A DNA stretch of 56,020 nt from positions 1 through 56,020 of the forward strand of contig NZ_RWIN01000024.1 in assembly GCF_009761815.1 (NCBI RefSeq), given 5' to 3'. Source of the DNA: Pseudomonas sp. PB120 (lineage in GTDB: Bacteria > Pseudomonadota > Gammaproteobacteria > Pseudomonadales > Pseudomonadaceae). The position numbers and the translations under genes were made by a program. Below the pieces are notes generated by a model. The model made no database searches, was not told the origin of the DNA, and saw nothing but the letters and a program-made list of their open reading frames with translations. This document shows positions 27,901 through 36,268 of the stretch, piece after piece; position 1 is the first letter of the stretch; the number at the start of each line of letters is the position of its first letter.

Positions 27901-29829
27901 TACAAAACAACTGGCCAGTTTCACCGGGGTTACGGCAGCGCCGGCCTTCAACGCCAGGGAAAAAACCTCCGGCAAAAAACCGTTCAGTGCAGCTCGCTGC
28001 AAGTGGACAGGTGTGTCGAGCACGGTTTTGATGATCGCCTGTTCCGTCGTACCCAAGGTGCGCGAGACGCCGCGAAGCTTCAATTCACTGCGCAAGGCCG
28101 TCGACAGGGTATGAGTGAAGCTTGATTGCAAGCTCGCCAGCGAGAGCGCGACCAGTCTCTGCGCATCGGTGAAGGTACTGGTTTTGACGGGAATGGCCGG
28201 GTGTTTTTCCAGGAGTTGATCGAGCGCCTCTTCGACAGAGGTCAGCAGCGACAGCTCATATTTCGCCGACTCGCCGCGCACAGTGGCCGGTCGCGCATTC
28301 ACTCCTCGGTCTGGTCGTGTACTCCAGCGCCCCGCGGCTTCAGCCAGCAGCAAGCGCTGATCGATCAATCCCCGCACATCCAGCGCATTGTCGAGCAGGG
28401 CGTGCAGGTCAAGCGTGCCTTCGCTTTCACGGTAACGGTTCAAGGCGTGGCTCAGGTTTTGCCGTTGTTTATCGACGATGTCGGCCATCACTTGTTCAAA
28501 TACCGGGCCCTTGACCGGCTCGCCCACGATCACGCAATCGTCTGGTTCCAGCGCCAGAAAGGTGCCGCGTTCAACCAGTGACATGAAATTGAGCAGCGTG
28601 TGTTCATGACCTTCGCTCCCGAGCATTTGCAGCACGATCTTTTTGACCGCAGGCAGGTTGCTGGTCGCCTCGATGCCGCGAGACGGGTTGTACAGAAAGC
28701 CCAGGGTGCTGGCACCGCCGATCATCAAGGTCGAGGCCAGCTCCGCGAAGTGTTTGAAAGGGGCTGTGACCCGTACTTTTTCGATGCGAAGGGGATCGAC
28801 CGCGGCAGGGGGAAGGCTGACATTCATCAGTTGCAGGTATTCCTGCGTCGTTAAAATGCCCTGCTGGCGCTGCTGCAGCAGCTTTGTGTGAAAGGTGTCA
28901 CGCATGCCTTCGCCAATAAAACCGATGCGCGACAGGCCATTGCTCATGGGCGTGTTCCAGAACGTGTCGAGCAGGCTTTGCAGGTGCGGCGTAAAACTAT
29001 GCGCGATCTCTTTTACGGCGCTTTCCCAGGTCTGGTTGTCGGCATCGCTGCTGACGCTGTGCGCGGGATGGGTAAACACCCTGGAGTCCCCCGTCGGCCA
29101 CTGGTTAGTCAGGTAAAAATGCAGCAGCGCTTCGCTCAGCGACAACGAGGCAATCTTATTGGGCGCCTCGCGGTCGTCAAATGCTGAACCGGTACTGACA
29201 AAACTTTTCAGCCGGGTCAGGCGCTGGTCCAGTGTCGGGAACGGCTTGAACAACGCGTGCTTGAGGGCGTCGTCCAGCATGGATTGCAAGGTGGGCATCT
29301 TCAGCAGTTCGCCCGCCATGGCCTTGATGTTGTGTTCCTCATGCTCATCTAGGGCGAGTTGCTGGTCTTCGAACACCGCACCGCCGACCTCGGTGGTGGA
29401 GAGTTCCAGGGCCGTGGCGGCGGCCAGAGGCAGGCGTTGTTCGATGGAGAGAAAACGCAACAACTCGCGTTTACCCGTGGTCTGCGCCAGCCATCCCTTG
29501 AGCTTGCTTTGGAGATCGTCCATGTCGGTAAATTTGATCAAGCCTTTCCACGGGGTGTAGAGCGTGACTTCGCCGTCGTCGGGCCGGCTCATGGCGAAGG
29601 CCCCGACCAGTGGAACGCCGGCCTTGCCCGCCAGAGACAGCAGCAGCCGGTGGACGAGCATCGGCTTGATATGCGCTTTGCGGGCCGCTTGAGTCGGTAG
29701 ATAAACTGTCTTCAGCCAATTCAAATCGTCAAGGGTGAAGTTCAGGGCGTTTTCCCGGTCACCGGGTTGATCGGCAGCGGAGGCACGTTCTGCTTCATCA
29801 AAAAAATACGGCAGTGCGGGTGCAGTCAT
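24982..29829 (-). CDS. Large dermonecrotic-toxin-like protein with C-terminal HExxH metallopeptidase motif
   Basis: 1615 aa, start ATG preceded by GAGGAAACATC. The N-terminal ~1200 residues are mostly helical and resemble the large Pseudomonas proteins labelled dermonecrotic toxin domain-containing (e.g. LNWLKTVYLPTQAARKAHIK near residue 40; a PHSPRHGIKEYKNETQLLDEL segment near residue 1000-1100 typical of them). The last ~350 residues form a separate domain with HELSH at residues 1480-1484 (bases 25378-25392), followed by QTEDIAYLD. This fits a zinc metallopeptidase of the M35/lysine-specific endopeptidase-like type often found at the end of polymorphic toxins. There is no signal peptide and no membrane segment, and I see no immunity gene. 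Activity, target and secretion route are unknown. Confidence 0.72.
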   Translation of the reverse strand: MTAPALPYFFDEAERASAADQPGDRENALNFTLDDLNWLKTVYLPTQAARKAHIKPMLVHRLLLSLAGKAGVPLVGAFAMSRPDDGEVTLYTPWKGLIKFTDMDDLQSKLKGWLAQTTGKRELLRFLSIEQRLPLAAATALELSTTEVGGAVFEDQQLALDEHEEHNIKAMAGELLKMPTLQSMLDDALKHALFKPFPTLDQRLTRLKSFVSTGSAFDDREAPNKIASLSLSEALLHFYLTNQWPTGDSRVFTHPAHSVSSDADNQTWESAVKEIAHSFTPHLQSLLDTFWNTPMSNGLSRIGFIGEGMRDTFHTKLLQQRQQGILTTQEYLQLMNVSLPPAAVDPLRIEKVRVTAPFKHFAELASTLMIGGASTLGFLYNPSRGIEATSNLPAVKKIVLQMLGSEGHEHTLLNFMSLVERGTFLALEPDDCVIVGEPVKGPVFEQVMADIVDKQRQNLSHALNRYRESEGTLDLHALLDNALDVRGLIDQRLLLAEAAGRWSTRPDRGVNARPATVRGESAKYELSLLTSVEEALDQLLEKHPAIPVKTSTFTDAQRLVALSLASLQSSFTHTLSTALRSELKLRGVSRTLGTTEQAIIKTVLDTPVHLQRAALNGFLPEVFSLALKAGAAVTPVKLASCFVLTERGGLDPVHSGKAILWTPALGFEAFKALTPLLSELERRLKDETHRLTLLENLARSERNPGVAYVLAPLQTVHGHFLDHLQKPFVHLDPTDVPRALATALAPAPLTSLLNLVALREPLTGLRRATDIAQSLTTQQKLPAWLAKAPLKELILHAELLQQYVHNVKDDEDYLSGIRSLQRTAHHELEKQLKADRFNIDPDKVQIEISASPRSASSTQTLTDFALTHLKDLDPILIKLTSLDATVIPEGMDERYIKDLVRNLKPGEHQQKILSDALADTSANAARRKRFYTQLPWQLMHHAHVEKLQERLSETGFDLICQVMDMPDAIARAAVDSAHAIIRPLEFLGVRTGQSVKVPGVYLIGSSIDSTAPQVLVAPHSPRHGIKEYKNETQLLDELKMSSDLLNWVLMNLENPDRILLETRMATRSNRVARATPITSDSTETQVTLASNPIKGHLFGHLFRDNAALLARLLGFQSDDTQQSAWATIKHVLGEDLHEAYSFFMGKLAYPKTVYHSYLDIKQSAEDLQTHKWGAAIREFISGIAQLASLRQSFETQALPTAVPQAEKPDAACKWQDIKVTAPERTDLIRHESLHVDLGSLKPDSTPGLYAHPITKKMYGPVEGKVLPVTKGGTRWRIGDTKKVGPFLRQNASKQWVLDRNTPTPQFGLINRLDTMAAAWGGMNIDAHGMSQIRHLFPFRALQIDEALDQATSYAWNSVQNLQLLKNADDTATPVHQLIKDFLGVSEVLPAHVEKLEKVVGDMFAALLDPTLRKAKSSRFIAGRVIDGAASTFGFIVPNDEKKKIYLAERFFDPGFELYRQHLSDKTFPINTHARAMTLLHELSHIACQTEDIAYLDPGRPFSDLIGTATVTATDLKNALTHIQDTALSIKTPLTQLFMTQDPVTGVWEDLGSTTNEDTVRVKEHILTLTGAENLSGARETFKRDSHKRLAVQLGNADSVAWLLSQLGRQLHTSTP

Positions 29830-30020
29830 GATGTTTCCTCGATGGGGCGATGGGATGGATCGCCGGTCGTTGGGTCGAGGAACAACAGTAGGGAAGGGAG
29901 ATTGGCGGTGTGCGGTACATATTGCTCACCCCAATCCGCCGGGGAGACTTGACAGGACGCCGGTAAGAAAGCGCTTAATCGACCTGTTGCCCGTCTCTAA
30001 TAATAAAACTGGAGCTTCAG

Positions 30021-31061
30021 ATGACCGCTTCGCCTGAAATGGCAGTCAGTTCGGCCAATCCATCACTGGATTTTGATTCTCTCGTTCTGCTGCTCGAACA
30101 GATTTTTGTACGCCATGGCACCTCTGCCGACGTCGCCCGGACCCTGGCCCTCAACTGTGCTGGCGCCGAGCGCGACGGGGCCCACAGTCACGGCGTGTTC
30201 CGCATTCCCGGGTATGTCTCCACGCTCAAGAGTGGCTGGGTCAACGGCCAGGCCGTGCCGGTGGTCGAAGACGTCGCCTCGGGTTTTGTCCGGGTTGACG
30301 CCGGTAACGGTTTCGCCCAGCCCGCGCTTGCGGCCGCCCGCGCGCTGCTGGTGGAAAAAGCCCGCAGTGCCGGGATTGCCGTGCTGGCGATCCGTAACTC
30401 CCATCACTTTGCGGCCCTGTGGCCGGACGTCGAGCCGTTTGCCTACGACGGGTTGGTGGCGCTCAGTGTGGTCAACAGCATGACCTGCGTGGTGCCGCAT
30501 GGCGCCGATCGTCCGCTGTTCGGCACCAACCCGATCGCCTTTGCCGCGCCACGGGCCGACGGCGAGCCGATTGTGTTCGACCTGGCCACCAGCGCCATTG
30601 CCCACGGCGACGTGCAGATCGCCGCACGCAAGGGCGAGCGTTTGCCGGCGGGGATGGGTGTGGACGGTCTCGGTCAGCCGACCCAGGACCCAAAAGCAAT
30701 TCTTGAGGGCGGCGCGTTGCTGCCGTTTGGCGGGCACAAGGGTTCGGCGCTGTCGATGATGGTCGAGCTGTTGGCGGCGGCATTGACGGGGGGTAATTTT
30801 TCTTTCGAATTCGATTGGTCGAATCATCCCGGGGCGAAGACGCCCTGGACCGGGCAACTGTTGATCGTGATCGACCCAAGCAAGGCCGCTGGGCAGAGTT
30901 TTGCCGAGCGTAGCCAGGAGTTGGTGCGGCAGATGCACGGGGTAGGGCTCAAGCGTTTGCCGGGTGATCGTCGTCATCAGCAACGGGCCAAGAGTGCTGA
31001 GCACGGGATTGCGCTGGATGCGCAGACGTTGGCGAATCTGAAGGAACTGGCTGGATCTTGA
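30021..31061 (+). CDS. dpkA: Delta1-piperideine-2-carboxylate/pyrroline-2-carboxylate reductase
   Basis: 346 aa of the LDH2/MDH2 (Ldh family) oxidoreductase fold. The conserved segments RDGAHSHGVFRIPGYVSTL, AIRNSHHFAALWPDVEPFA, VVPHGADRPLFGTNPIAFAA and LPFGGHKGSALSMMVELLAA match DpkA of P. syringae closely. The enzyme reduces cyclic imines to L-pipecolate or L-proline with NADPH and takes part in D-lysine and D-proline catabolism. The ATG at 30021 follows CTGGAGCTTCAG. It is a single gene followed by a REPIN. Confidence 0.9.
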   Translation: MTASPEMAVSSANPSLDFDSLVLLLEQIFVRHGTSADVARTLALNCAGAERDGAHSHGVFRIPGYVSTLKSGWVNGQAVPVVEDVASGFVRVDAGNGFAQPALAAARALLVEKARSAGIAVLAIRNSHHFAALWPDVEPFAYDGLVALSVVNSMTCVVPHGADRPLFGTNPIAFAAPRADGEPIVFDLATSAIAHGDVQIAARKGERLPAGMGVDGLGQPTQDPKAILEGGALLPFGGHKGSALSMMVELLAAALTGGNFSFEFDWSNHPGAKTPWTGQLLIVIDPSKAAGQSFAERSQELVRQMHGVGLKRLPGDRRHQQRAKSAEHGIALDAQTLANLKELAGS

Positions 31062-31067
31062 AAACCT

Positions 31068-31170
31068 TGTAGGAGCGAGCTTTGCTCGCGATGGTCGTGA
31101 ACGTAAACGCGTGTTTGCCGGGTAAACGCTTCGTCTCAAAATCCATCGCGAGCAAGCTCGCTCCTACAGG
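31068..31170. repeat. REPIN (family A)
   Basis: Left arm TGTAGGAGCGAGCTTTGCTC carries one extra T relative to other copies; right arm CGCGAGCAAGCTCGCTCCTA faces it about 55 bp away. It lies between convergent dpkA and the DUF883 gene. Confidence 0.85.
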
Positions 31171-31195
31171 GACAGTCTTTCAATTTCGAATGAGC

Positions 31196-31513
31196 TTAAC
31201 GTCGGCCCAGCAGCAACCCGACGACTAGGCCGAAACCGGCGGAGATGGCCACGGTTTGCCATGGATGCCCACCGATGTAAGTCTCGGTGGCCTCAACTGC
31301 AGGCAGCGTGCGGTCACGGACGCTGGTCACCGAGTCCCGTGCCTGCTGGAGTTTTTGGGCGATTTGGCCGCGAAGCGTTTCCGCCTCTTCTCCCACCAGT
31401 GACGCGCTGCTCTTGAGCAGTTTTTCCGATTCTTCGATCAGCGACTGAAGCTCGCTGAATGCCTGGTCCTTGATTTGTTCTTCGGCGACTTGTGCGGCGG
31501 TTTTCCGGGCCAT
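31196..31513 (-). CDS. DUF883 (ElaB/YqjD-type) membrane-anchored protein
   Basis: 105 aa. A long amphipathic helical region rich in Glu, Gln and Ala (ELQSLIEESEKLLKSSASLVGEEAETLRGQIAQKL, in two halves) is followed by the family's C-terminal segment YIGGHPWQTVAISAGFGLVVG and the terminal GRR. This C-tail anchor is typical of DUF883 proteins, which in E. coli associate with ribosomes and the inner membrane in stationary phase. The ATG at 31513 has AAGGAG seven bases before it; a longer start is unlikely. Confidence 0.88.
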   Translation of the reverse strand: MARKTAAQVAEEQIKDQAFSELQSLIEESEKLLKSSASLVGEEAETLRGQIAQKLQQARDSVTSVRDRTLPAVEATETYIGGHPWQTVAISAGFGLVVGLLLGRR

Positions 31514-31678
31514 TGAAGGACTCCTTGCAGGTGAATGGACAGTGAACAATGGAGTCTGCCGCGACTGAAAAAGTTGCAGTGATTTTGTACACGGACGTCA
31601 TCCTGTAGAAAAATCCAGCGCAGGACATTTCTTCCTACAGTGTAAGATGTCGCCTATTTACGCCGCAGGTAACTCCCC

Positions 31679-31930
31679 ATGAGCTTCAATCTGGCCGACA
31701 AACCCCTCGCCGAGCGCGCTGCGCTGGAAGATGAAAAATCCCGTCTGTTCGATCTTTGGCAAAGCAACCTGGGCAAGTCCAAGGGCGAGGCTGCGCGGTT
31801 GTTCGGTGAGCGCGCCAAGCGCAAAGGCAAGTGGGCCGAGTGGGTCCGTGCCGAGCTCGACGCCATGTCACCGCCAGAATTCGCCAACATGGTGCGCAGC
31901 GAAGTCAACCGCCTGATGGCCGCCAAGTAA
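31679..31930 (+). CDS. Hypothetical 83-aa basic/acidic helical protein
   Basis: 83 aa, highly charged and probably all-helical, with a central Lys/Arg cluster (ERAKRKGKWAEWVRAELDAM). It lacks a signal peptide. I recognise it only as the kind of small conserved pseudomonad protein with no assigned role. It is convergent with a LysR gene. Confidence 0.72.
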   Translation: MSFNLADKPLAERAALEDEKSRLFDLWQSNLGKSKGEAARLFGERAKRKGKWAEWVRAELDAMSPPEFANMVRSEVNRLMAAK

Positions 31931-31939
31931 GCCAGGGCT

Positions 31940-32848
31940 TCACGCAAAAATAGCGACAATCGCCTCGCGCACTTTCAATACCACCGGATCGAGTTGGGTA
32001 CTGGTGCGCCAGCCCAGTTCAATCGGGTAGCGCGGCAAGGCCAGCGGGCAGGGCAGCAATACAAGCCCGGTGAGGGCGGCGATGCTCCGGGCGGCATGCG
32101 CCGGAATGGTTGCCACCGCGCGACTGCCCTTGAGCAAATGTGGCAACGCCGCAAAGTGCGTAGTTGAAGCGCACACCCGCCGGCTCAACCCCAGCGCCGC
32201 CAACCCCTCATCGGTGATCCCGATAAAACCGCCCGATGACACCAGAATGTGCTCGCGGGCGACGAACTCTTCAAGGCCAAGGGTCTGCTGGTCCTCGGCC
32301 AGACTGGCCGGGTCCACCAGGCATGCATAATCACCTTCCCCCAACACCTGACGGCTGAGCAGCCGCTCGGCGAAGCCACCGGCGGTAATCGCCAGGTCGA
32401 TGCTGCGCTCCATCAGGGCGTGCGCGACGATCTGGCTGTGGGTTTGCCGGAAGATCAGCCTCAGCTTCGGTGCCTTATCAGCGATTTCTTCGATCAGGCG
32501 CCGGCCATAGGCAATTTCGAAATCATCCGACAAACCCACCGAGACCGAACGGCCGTCGTACTGATGGGCCGCAGGGTCGACCATCGCCAGTGTCTGCCGA
32601 CATTTGTTCAGCGCATCGCTGACCACCGGTTTCAACTGGTTCGCCTTCAAGGTGGGGGCAAGGCCACGGCCGGTGCGCACGAACAGTTGATCGCCGTACA
32701 CCTCTCGCAGCCTGCGCAATGCCGCACTGACCGCCGATTGCGTCACGCCCAGGCGAAGGGCCGCGCGGCTGGCGCTGGACTCTTCGTGCAAGGCTTCGAA
32801 GACTTTTAGCAGGTTGAGATCGACGTTGGCGATATTCATTTGGCTCAT
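31940..32848 (-). CDS. LysR-family transcriptional regulator
   Basis: 302 aa. N-terminal winged HTH (LNLLKVFEALHEESSASRAALRLGVTQSAVSAALRRL, in two halves) and substrate-binding domain. It diverges from a nitrilase-type gene with 84 bp between the starts, so it is the likely controller of that gene. The inducer is unknown. Confidence 0.92.
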   Translation of the reverse strand: MSQMNIANVDLNLLKVFEALHEESSASRAALRLGVTQSAVSAALRRLREVYGDQLFVRTGRGLAPTLKANQLKPVVSDALNKCRQTLAMVDPAAHQYDGRSVSVGLSDDFEIAYGRRLIEEIADKAPKLRLIFRQTHSQIVAHALMERSIDLAITAGGFAERLLSRQVLGEGDYACLVDPASLAEDQQTLGLEEFVAREHILVSSGGFIGITDEGLAALGLSRRVCASTTHFAALPHLLKGSRAVATIPAHAARSIAALTGLVLLPCPLALPRYPIELGWRTSTQLDPVVLKVREAIVAIFA

Positions 32849-32932
32849 ATCATTCAGCAGTGAATCGGGCTTTATTCATGATCCCGTGGCGACCGAGAAT
32901 GAGCAACACCCGATACGAATGGAGAGATCAAA

Positions 32933-33856
32933 ATGCCCAAGTCAATCGTTGCTGCACTGCAAATCGGCGCGTTGCCCGGCGGCAAGGCGCAGACGCTGGA
33001 GCAGATCCTGTCCTATGAAAGCGCAATCATGGAATCCGGGGCGGGACTGGTGGTGATGCCGGAAGCCGTGCTCGGTGGTTATCCGAAAGGCGAAGGCTTC
33101 GGCACCCAGTTGGGCTATCGACTGCCGGAGGGGCGTGAGGCCTTTGCCCGGTATTTCGCCAATGCCATCGACGTGCCCGGCGCGGAGACCGAAGCGTTGG
33201 CCGGTTTGTCGGCCCGCACCGGGGCCAATCTGGTGATTGGCGTGATCGAGCGCGACGGCAGCACGTTGCACTGCACGGCGTTGTATTTCGATCCGCAGGC
33301 CGGGCTCGTGGCCAGGCACCGCAAACTGATGCCCACCGGCACTGAGCGGCTGATCTGGGGCAAGGGCGATGGCTCGACGTTGCCGGTGATCGACAGCCAG
33401 GTCGGGCGAGTGGGCGCGGTGGTCTGCTGGGAAAACATGATGCCGCTGCTGCGCACCGCGATGTACGCCAAGGGCGTGGAGGTGTGGTGCGCGCCGACGG
33501 TGGACGAGCGGGAGATGTGGCAGGTCAGCATGCGCCACATCGCCCATGAAGGTCGCTGCTTCGTGGTCAGCGCTTGCCAGGTTCAGGATTCGCCGCAGGC
33601 CTTGGGCCTGGACATCGCCAACTGGCCAGCGGATCGGCCGTTGATTGCGGGAGGCAGTGTGATTGTCGGGCCGATGGGCGATGTATTGGCTGGACCGCTA
33701 CGGGGTGGGCCGGGTTTGCTTACCGCGCAGATCGACACGGACGACCTGATCCGCGCGCGTTACGACTTTGACGTCGTCGGCCACTACGCCCGCCCGGATG
33801 TGTTCGAGTTGACCGTGGACGAACGCGCCAAGCCTGGCGTTCGCTTCACCGCATAA
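32933..33856 (+). CDS. Nitrilase-family carbon-nitrogen hydrolase
   Basis: 307 aa of the nitrilase superfamily. The catalytic triad is E44 (MPEAVLGGY), K131 ([12 protein letters not shown]) and C165 ([11 protein letters not shown]). The CWEN-M-MPL signature puts it with true nitrilases, which convert R-CN to carboxylic acids, rather than amidases. The ATG follows GGAGAGATCAAA. It is transcribed away from a LysR gene and is followed by a REPIN. The nitrile substrate is unknown. Confidence 0.9.
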   Translation: MPKSIVAALQIGALPGGKAQTLEQILSYESAIMESGAGLVVMPEAVLGGYPKGEGFGTQLGYRLPEGREAFARYFANAIDVPGAETEALAGLSARTGANLVIGVIERDGSTLHCTALYFDPQAGLVARHRKLMPTGTERLIWGKGDGSTLPVIDSQVGRVGAVVCWENMMPLLRTAMYAKGVEVWCAPTVDEREMWQVSMRHIAHEGRCFVVSACQVQDSPQALGLDIANWPADRPLIAGGSVIVGPMGDVLAGPLRGGPGLLTAQIDTDDLIRARYDFDVVGHYARPDVFELTVDERAKPGVRFTA

Positions 33857-33867
33857 CCACTTAACCC

Positions 33868-33958
33868 TGTAGGAGCGAGCCTGCTCGCGATGGCGGAGGG
33901 TCAGGCAGCCTCTATGTTGGATGTACCGCCGCCATCGCGAGCAGGCTCGCTCCCACAA
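33868..33958. repeat. REPIN (family A)
   Basis: Left arm TGTAGGAGCGAGCCTGCTCG and right arm CGCGAGCAGGCTCGCTCCCA face each other about 40 bp apart between convergent nitrilase and lipoprotein genes. Confidence 0.85.
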
Positions 33959-33986
33959 GGGCTTTCCCACATGCCTTGGGATTGTC

Positions 33987-34460
33987 TTACCAAGTCCCGG
34001 CAGCCGACGTCGGCAGGCTCAGCTTGCCACTGTCGGTAAATCGCATCGTGCCGAACAACCCGCCCGCCAGCTTGCCGCGCAGCACATAAGGCAGGTTGTT
34101 CAAGGTTTGGGTCTGGCTCAGCCCCAATGTCTGACGCAGCACCGAGAACGCCGAAACGCTCACCGGCACCGTTAGCACCGTTTCGGAAAAACGCGCAATC
34201 GAGCCTGACTGGTCGCTCACACCGGAGGCGAGTGGCTGGCCGTTGACTTCCAGGTCCAGGGCCACGCCGTTGTAGTCGATGACGGTTTCATTGGGATTCT
34301 GCACGCGGATTTTCACCGCAAATCGCATTTCCATGTCCTGGCTTTGCAGGGGTTCGAAGCCGACCACGTTGATGTTCAGCGGATCGCGATGGGGGAACAG
34401 GGCACAGGCGCTGAGGGAGAGCAGAAGCAGGGCAAGCAGGGCGGCGCGGGCACGGTGCAT
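33987..34460 (-). CDS. LEA type 2 / WHy-domain lipoprotein
   Basis: 157 aa. Lipoprotein signal (LLALLLLSLSAC) is followed by one beta-sandwich of the LEA14/WHy type (VVGFEPLQSQDMEMRFAVKI, RVQNPNETVIDYNGVALDLE, NGQPLASGVS). These proteins occur in many Gram-negative genomes and are linked to stress, without a defined mechanism. The ATG at 34460 fits the lipobox. The NCS2 permease terminator lies just upstream, so it is a separate transcription unit. Confidence 0.85.
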   Translation of the reverse strand: MHRARAALLALLLLSLSACALFPHRDPLNINVVGFEPLQSQDMEMRFAVKIRVQNPNETVIDYNGVALDLEVNGQPLASGVSDQSGSIARFSETVLTVPVSVSAFSVLRQTLGLSQTQTLNNLPYVLRGKLAGGLFGTMRFTDSGKLSLPTSAAGTW

Positions 34461-34476
34461 TGAAGGGCTCTCGTCT

Positions 34477-34508
34477 GAAAAAGGGCTGAACCGGCAGCGG
34501 CTCAACCC
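34477..34508 (-). terminator. Intrinsic terminator of the NCS2 permease gene
   Basis: On the minus strand GGGTTGAGCC pairs with GGTTCAGCCC (two G-U wobbles) around a 6-base loop, directly followed by TTTTTC. It begins 11 bp after the permease stop codon. Confidence 0.75.
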
Positions 34509-34518
34509 TTGAGCATCG

Positions 34519-35991
34519 TTAGCGGTTCAACTGTGCGACCGCCGCTGGCGCTGCGGGTTCACCCTTGGCCGCGACATCCGGGTTTTCCATGACCTGGAGG
34601 ATCGAGGCTTCGGGGTCGAAATCATCTTCCTCCAGCTCGATGAATTCCTCGGGCAGGAAGATATTCAGCACGATAGCGCACAACGCCCCCACCGTAATCG
34701 GCGATTCGAAGATGTTGTGCAGCGCCCGTGGGAGCTCACGCAACACTTCAGGCACGGCGGCGACACCCAGGCCCATGCCGATGGAAATTGCCACGATCAG
34801 CATGTTGCGCCGATGCAGCCCGGCCTCCGCGAGGATCTTGATCCCGGCCACAGCCACCGTGCCGAACATCACCAGCTCGGCACCGCCGAGTACCGGTTTG
34901 GGCATCAATTGCAGCACCGCGCCGATCATCGGGAACAGCCCCAGCACCACCAGCAGGCCGGCAATGAAAAACGCCACGTAGCGGCTGGCCACGCCGGTCA
35001 ACTGGATCACGCCATTGTTCTGGGCAAACGTCACCATGGGCATGCTGTTGAAGACCGCCGCCATGGCCGAGTTGAGGCCGTCGGCGAGCAGGCCGGATTT
35101 GATGCGGCGGATGTAAATCGGGCCCTTGACCGGTTGCCGGGAGATCATCGAGTTGGCGGTCAGGTCGCCAGCGGCTTCGAGGGGCGACACCAGGAAGATC
35201 ACCGCTACGGGCACGAACGCCACCCAATCGAAACTGAAGCCGTACTTGAACGGCACGGGCACGCTCATCAGCGGCACGGCGGGCAGGCTGCTGAAATCCA
35301 CATGGCCCATGAACCAGGCCACGACGTAACCGAGGGTCAGGCCGATGACAATCGCGCCGAGGCGCAGGAACGGCACATCCACCCGGTTCAACACCACGAT
35401 GGTCCCAAGCACCAGGGCCGCCAGCACCAGGTGGCTGGCTGCGCCCAGGTCCGCCGCACCGAAGCCGCCGGCGATGTCGGTCATGGCGACCTTGATCAAC
35501 GACAGGCCCATCAGGGTGATGATCGTGCCGGTCACCACCGGGGTGATCAGCATCCGCAGCTTGCCGATGAACTGGCTCAACACCACTTCGATGAAGGCGG
35601 CGAAAAAGCACACGCCGAAGATCGTCGACAGGATTTCATCGGTGCCGCCGCCTCGGGCCTTGACCATGAAGCCGGCACTGAGAATCACACTGATGAACGA
35701 GAAACTGGTGCCTTGCAGGCACAGCAGCCCCGAGCCGACCGGGCCGAACCGGCGTGCCTGAACGAAGGTGCCCAGTCCGGAGACAAACAAAGCCATGCTG
35801 ATCAGGTAAGGCACTTCGCTTTGCAGGCCGAGCGCGCCGCCCATGATCAGCGTCGGGGTAATGATGCCGACGAAACTGGCCAGCACGTGTTGCAGGGCGG
35901 CGAAGAGGGTGGCAGTCAGGTGCGGGCGATCATTGAGGCCGTAAATCAGGTCGTTATTGCGCGAAGCGGGGGCTTTTTCACAGGCGGTCAT
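34519..35991 (-). CDS. NCS2-family nucleobase:cation symporter
   Basis: 490 aa with about 14 membrane segments. It carries the NCS2 signatures LIYGLNDRPHLTATLFAALQ at the N-terminus, the Gln-Thr-rich GLLCLQGTSFSFI segment, the signature VSPLEAAGDLTANS (TM8 region) and NSMPMVTFAQNNGVIQLTGV (TM10 region). This places it with xanthine/urate/uracil permeases that import bases with H+ or Na+. The C-terminal tail is acidic. I prefer the ATG at 35991; a GTG 93 bp upstream would add a non-conserved extension. Purine specificity seems more likely than uracil but is not certain. Confidence 0.92.
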   Translation of the reverse strand: MTACEKAPASRNNDLIYGLNDRPHLTATLFAALQHVLASFVGIITPTLIMGGALGLQSEVPYLISMALFVSGLGTFVQARRFGPVGSGLLCLQGTSFSFISVILSAGFMVKARGGGTDEILSTIFGVCFFAAFIEVVLSQFIGKLRMLITPVVTGTIITLMGLSLIKVAMTDIAGGFGAADLGAASHLVLAALVLGTIVVLNRVDVPFLRLGAIVIGLTLGYVVAWFMGHVDFSSLPAVPLMSVPVPFKYGFSFDWVAFVPVAVIFLVSPLEAAGDLTANSMISRQPVKGPIYIRRIKSGLLADGLNSAMAAVFNSMPMVTFAQNNGVIQLTGVASRYVAFFIAGLLVVLGLFPMIGAVLQLMPKPVLGGAELVMFGTVAVAGIKILAEAGLHRRNMLIVAISIGMGLGVAAVPEVLRELPRALHNIFESPITVGALCAIVLNIFLPEEFIELEEDDFDPEASILQVMENPDVAAKGEPAAPAAVAQLNR

Positions 35992-36110
35992 GGTTTTTTG
36001 AGCCAGAAGGCGGGCCGGGTCAGAAAATGGAGGCGCAGGATGCCAGAAACGCTGCTTGGCCGAAACAGTGACGGGAGACAACACCCAAAACTACGGGCCA
36101 TCACCCAAAA

Positions 36111-36249
36111 CCTGTGGCGAGGGAGCTTGCTCCCGCTGGGCTGCGCAGCAGCCCCAAAGCCAGTCAACACGTTCTATCTGAATAACCGCATCGCTTGGGG
36201 GGTTGGGGTCGCTGCGCAACCCAGCGGGAGCAAGCTCCCTCGCCACAGG
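36111..36249. repeat. REPIN (family B)
   Basis: CTGTGGCGAGGGAGCTTGCT and its complement face each other, with inner GCTGGGCTGCGCAGC copies, over about 140 bp. It lies upstream of the NCS2 permease and at the end of a LysR gene. Confidence 0.85.
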
Positions 36250-36268
36250 GACCGTGGTTGGCAGCGAT

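Noticed and set aside
29949..29979. TTGACA ... CTTAAT as a sigma-70 promoter for dpkA
   Set aside because: The spacer is 19 bp and the -10 match is weak; not reported as a feature.
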